64,000 nucleotides of DNA from Pezicula radicicola (Eukaryota > Ascomycota > Leotiomycetes > Helotiales > Dermateaceae). How positions within the stretch are numbered: the stretch's first letter is position 1; every line of letters begins with the position of its first letter. Location of the stretch: assembly GCA_003008705.1 (NCBI GenBank), contig PDUO01000018.1:274630-338629 (forward strand). The letters are read 5' to 3'. The notes under the pieces were generated by a model. That model was not told the origin of the DNA, searched no databases, and saw only the letters and a list, made by a program, of their open reading frames with translations. This document shows positions 60,671 through 64,000 of the stretch, piece after piece. The translations under genes and the position numbers were made by a program.

Positions 60671-61395
60671 ATGTCGGTAATTTCAGGAATAAAGGGAGAC
60701 ACAGCACAGCAAGCTCGGTCACTGGTACGTCCTGCAATATTCTTTCTCCTTGGATTTGCCACAGTCTCGGAGATATGACGAAATGAGCAAGTTGCAAACA
60801 TTGAATTTGAATTCGAGAGAAAGCAATGATGGGTAGATGATAACGAACCTCCGCTGATTCTTCCTTTCCTATATGTTAGTACCGGCAATTACTACGGCAG
60901 GGAGAGCAATTTGCAGCCTACAACTTCAGAGAATACGCAAAGCGAAGAACGCGGGACTCTTTCAGAGAAAACAAAGATGTTCATGACCCACGGCAAATAC
61001 AGGAGTTAATGCAAAAGGGGTTGAAGGAGTTGCAGATACTTAAGGTACGCAAGATCAATGTTATTGGCGGGGAGTCACATATGGAAACGATTGGAAAATT
61101 AAGCATTCTTGGGATGAAAGCGGAGTCGGGGCATTGCATTGTATTGGATATGTGCTGATTCTTTTCATTACAGAGACAGACTGTTATCAGTCAATTCTTC
61201 CAAATGGACAAACTTGTGGTCGAAGGAGGCAAGACGGTATGTGCAGCAGTTGTCAACGGGGCAGAAGTACAACTGATCTCGATTACAGGGCAAGCAAGTG
61301 GGTAGCAGAGCTGATATAGTAAGACAAAAGGATACTGGGTATGTTCACTGCCAGGATTTTTGTGGAACTAGCTGACGTCTTGTAGCTGGGATTAA
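60671..61395 (+). CDS. isd11: Isd11/LYRM4, Fe-S cluster biogenesis LYR protein
   Basis: Five exons, 60671-60724, 60880-61044, 61174-61236, 61289-61338 and 61386-61395, join in phase to 113 residues. The last exon is 10 nt (ending G-W-D-stop). The LYR signature crosses the first splice joint: QQARSL then [11 protein letters not shown]. Next come [37 protein letters not shown], and the C-terminal [19 protein letters not shown], all characteristic of ISD11. In the mitochondrial matrix it binds and stabilises the cysteine desulfurase Nfs1 together with acyl carrier protein. The small exons explain why it is easily missed by gene finders. Confidence 0.93.
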
Positions 61396-62423
61396 AGGGA
61401 AGGTATGAAAATGATGGAGGCCACGAGCGGATATCTTACAAGGAGTCAGGGGTGATATGTTATGGGAAGGTATTGTGGTATGTCAATATGGCTGCAGAGT
61501 ACGTCTCGGGGCAAATAATGAAGAAGAGGGGAAGAAGCCACGAGCTTCATGTACGATACCTGTATACACGGAGTCAGAGGGTTTCTGAAGGTTTATACCC
61601 AAAATTTCACCCCTCATTACACATGTCTATAGTCCGATGATGACGCTCCGGTAGAAGGCTTTAACATTTTCACTAGGGTACCAATGTACAGAGTACAGGC
61701 TCATGAAGGCACTTAGGTTTCAGAACCTCTAATAGATCTATTCCCCTTTACAGAACCTCTGGAGAGAGTATACATGTACGAAGCATTTCTTGGTTTAACT
61801 GCGCTATGCTAGAAAAGTCGCTGCTCTAAATTTCACTGTGGTAGGTATGGTTTTATTATTGACAACTTGACATCAAATTTAGGTTAATGTCCTTTCCTTG
61901 CATCCACTCCGCCTTTTATTTATTGTATTATAACACGACTACTTCGTATCCCTTGCACGGCGAACCCGTTGGTGGGTCCTCTTGTTGCGTGCCGCTTCCT
62001 TATTAGGATATTATTATGCCCTGTGAACTTCTCTTCCTACCTGTAGCACTATTTTGCTAGGTAGAAATTAAGGCGGTCTGTAAAACAATGGGCCACCGAT
62101 GGGTCTACTATAAGAGATATAATAGGAATAGCTTAAATTATTAAATTAAGGTTAAAGTGACCTACCCGCCTAGATTTTAAAGTTTTAATTGCTTTTATTT
62201 TAACTTACTAAGGTAGGTACCTAGGTTTCCATTAAAATATATTATGAAGTAGCCTCAAAGTCTATAAATATTATTTAAATAGAAGGTATAGGTATGAGGA
62301 AAATAAAAGTTAATCAACTATATATTCAATCTCCTAGACCCCTAACCTAGACCCCCAACCTCAACTACATTCCAATCCACCCTCTTTTTCATTCCCTCTC
62401 CAGCCTATCACCTTCTTTACCAT
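61396..62423. other. A+T-rich intergenic region
   Basis: From about 61650 the DNA is strongly A+T-rich, with TAGGTAGGTA/TACCTA words (62040-62230). It resembles an old, degraded repeat, but no coding trace or end repeats can be seen. Confidence 0.5.
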
Positions 62424-63663
62424 CTAAGTCTGCGGCGACCCGTCTGCATTGCTCGTACAAGCTGTTGTGGGATAATATCCATGGTTATACGCATAACTAC
62501 ACAGTCCCGCAAATGAGTTATCTTCCGTGCTCAACGGGTAGCCTTCGATACCCGTTGTAGGCGGTGCCGGTATCTGAGCGCCATAGACCTGGCAGATACA
62601 AGCCCCTGAAGTTCCAGCTGCCCCAGGGCAATAGCCATAGTTGCAGGCAAACGAGCAAAGACCCTCATAGTTGCCGGGGCCAGTGCCCAGGACGCATACT
62701 TCACCCGCGACACTAGTAGCGGCGCCGAGGCTGGAGGTCGTGGAGCTAGTTTGAATAGAGGATGTTGTGGAGGGTGTGATGGAGGATGTCATGGAAGTTG
62801 TGGGTTGGAAACTGCTTGAGGAGGTTGTAGAGCTAGTTTTAATAGAGAGTGTGGACGAGCTTGTGAAAGATGCAGTTGTAGAAGATATAGAGGTCGTTGA
62901 TATAGTCAAAAGCGTTGTTGAGGATACTATTAGAGGTCAAAACCTACAGCTACAAAGGCAGGTTTAAGAGAGGCTACTCACCATCAGAGCTTGTCGTGCT
63001 CGGCGAAATCGATTGCCAAGGCACACTCACTGTTTCACTACAGACACCAAATGGTACAGTATAATTGTGATTTGGATCGGCTTCCCAGGTAATGGAGCCG
63101 TCGACGTGAACATTAATATACTTGTATTCGAATTCGACCCCCCGGTCCACAGACAATACCACAGTCCAAAGCGGGTAAGAAGTTGTGTAGGAAGAGGCCT
63201 TCGATAAGACAACACTATCTGAGGTGTCCCAGAATCCGAGAACGTCAATGGATCCAGCAATTTTCAACGTATCGGTGGTCACCGTCGTGTCTGTCGTAAC
63301 TTCAAAAGTTATTGCTACTGCAGTTGCAGTAATGCAGGGATTGGTTGTTTCTGTACTAGAAATGGCTGTTCACTACTGGTCAGGACTTTATTCCATATAA
63401 AGGCAGTGCCGGAGCTACATACAACTAGAGCTTATGCTTGTTGAAGTTGTCGACAGAGGAGTTGCCGAGGATAGCTCTGTAGTTGTGGTACTCGTCACAA
63501 CTGACACGGAACTTATTTTAAGTCGTTTTGCAAGAGCCCGTGATTTGATTGCGTCGTTCCTAGGAAGGCCTTCTAGAGGCGCTCTTGGTTGAACATCTGG
63601 AAAGTCCAAGGTGGCCAAGCATGGGAAGATATAAAGCAAGATGAACAATAAAAGAGTAGCCAT
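62424..63663 (-). CDS. Secreted CBM20 (starch-binding) protein without catalytic domain
   Basis: Exons 63663-63423, 63365-62982 and 62926-62424 join in phase to 375 residues. Signal peptide MATLLLFILLYIFPCLA; a short prosegment with a dibasic-like ALAKR; a Ser/Thr linker; then CBM20: ITFEVTTDTTVTTDTLKIAG, SIDVLGFWDTSDSVVLS, LWTVVLSVDRGVEFEYKYI, SITWEADPNHNYTVP. After a second Ser/Thr stretch comes a Cys-rich tail with GNYEGLCSFACNYGYCPG and a weaker second copy, a module otherwise seen attached to fungal GH71/GH18 enzymes. No hydrolase domain is present. It probably binds alpha-glucan in the wall or medium. In the second copy two cysteines read as Tyr. Confidence 0.8.
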
Positions 63664-64000
63664 TGACTTTACAGTGAAGTTCCGTAACTCTTTGCAAAAT
63701 AACAGAATAGAATAGCAGAATAAAAAAGGGGGCAGTCAGTTGACTATGCAATCTGCCTTCTTCAATGGACTTGGGTGGCATTATCACCGATAGAGACAGT
63801 AACGATTCCAGGGTCAAGTCTTTATTTCAATTATCAAGAGGTGGAAATTATCCTGAGTGATTAAAGAATGAGCTGCATCATGGCCTGTCTAATGCTGGTC
63901 CAGCATGCACAGACCATATCTTTACTTCAACTTTAGTTATCTTGGCATAAGTAAAACGTGCCATTTCATTAGCACAGGCCTCTCTTTTAGGCATAGCGCA
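63664..64000. other. Upstream region of the CBM20 gene
   Basis: 337 bp to the window end. Nothing is identified beyond A-rich leader sequence. Confidence 0.6.

Overview
The window is nuclear DNA of a filamentous ascomycete (Pezizomycotina). Genes are interrupted by short GT-AG introns (about 40-350 bp). The set includes fungal-type ATP sulfurylase with a C-terminal APS-kinase-like domain, a hybrid histidine kinase, an Rpc31-type Pol III subunit and a spliceosomal U2 snRNA. A 12.5 kb A+T-rich block carries lesions typical of repeat-induced point mutation (RIP). The gene complement reminds me of Leotiomycetes, but that is a guess and no species is claimed. Exon boundaries were worked out by hand from reading frame, splice sites and phase, and wherever a full model is given the summed length is a whole number of codons.

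Left part (0-36 kb), accessory-flavoured euchromatin: a short-chain dehydrogenase; an Hsm3/S5b-like proteasome-chaperone candidate divergent from RNA polymerase III subunit Rpc31; a GAF-HisKA-HATPase-receiver hybrid kinase; an F-box protein; U2 snRNA beside a Gemin2-like snRNP-assembly factor; an F-box/LRR protein; a zinc-knuckle/RS protein; a protein with the zinc-binding loop of His-Me homing endonucleases; an unrecognised 487-residue protein; a BTB protein with an apparent nonsense codon; a second, short F-box-like gene; and cytoplasmic aspartyl-tRNA synthetase.

Middle part (36.4-48.9 kb): a RIP-mutated block bounded by 24-bp inverted repeats with TA on both outer sides, the hallmark of a Tc1/mariner-class insertion. 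Inside, in order, are a Tc1/mariner-type (DDE) transposase pseudogene, two divergently oriented pseudogenes of unnamed fungal families, a patatin/NB-ARC/TPR NOD-like receptor pseudogene with eleven near-identical 126-bp TPR units, a scrap that may come from a second transposase, and a 647-bp copia-type mini LTR element with target duplication. This is either a giant cargo-bearing mariner-like element or a nest of insertions inside a small one. It is the most interesting part of the window.

Right part (49-64 kb): a hypothetical gene with an in-frame TGA, a membrane-anchored FkbM/METTL24-like methyltransferase, a large disordered conserved protein, ATP sulfurylase (met3) divergent from the Fe-S biogenesis factor Isd11, and a secreted CBM20 protein lacking any catalytic domain. 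Several intergenic regions share a short dispersed motif resembling GTGAGTTACTCAAATCAA, in clusters and in both orientations.
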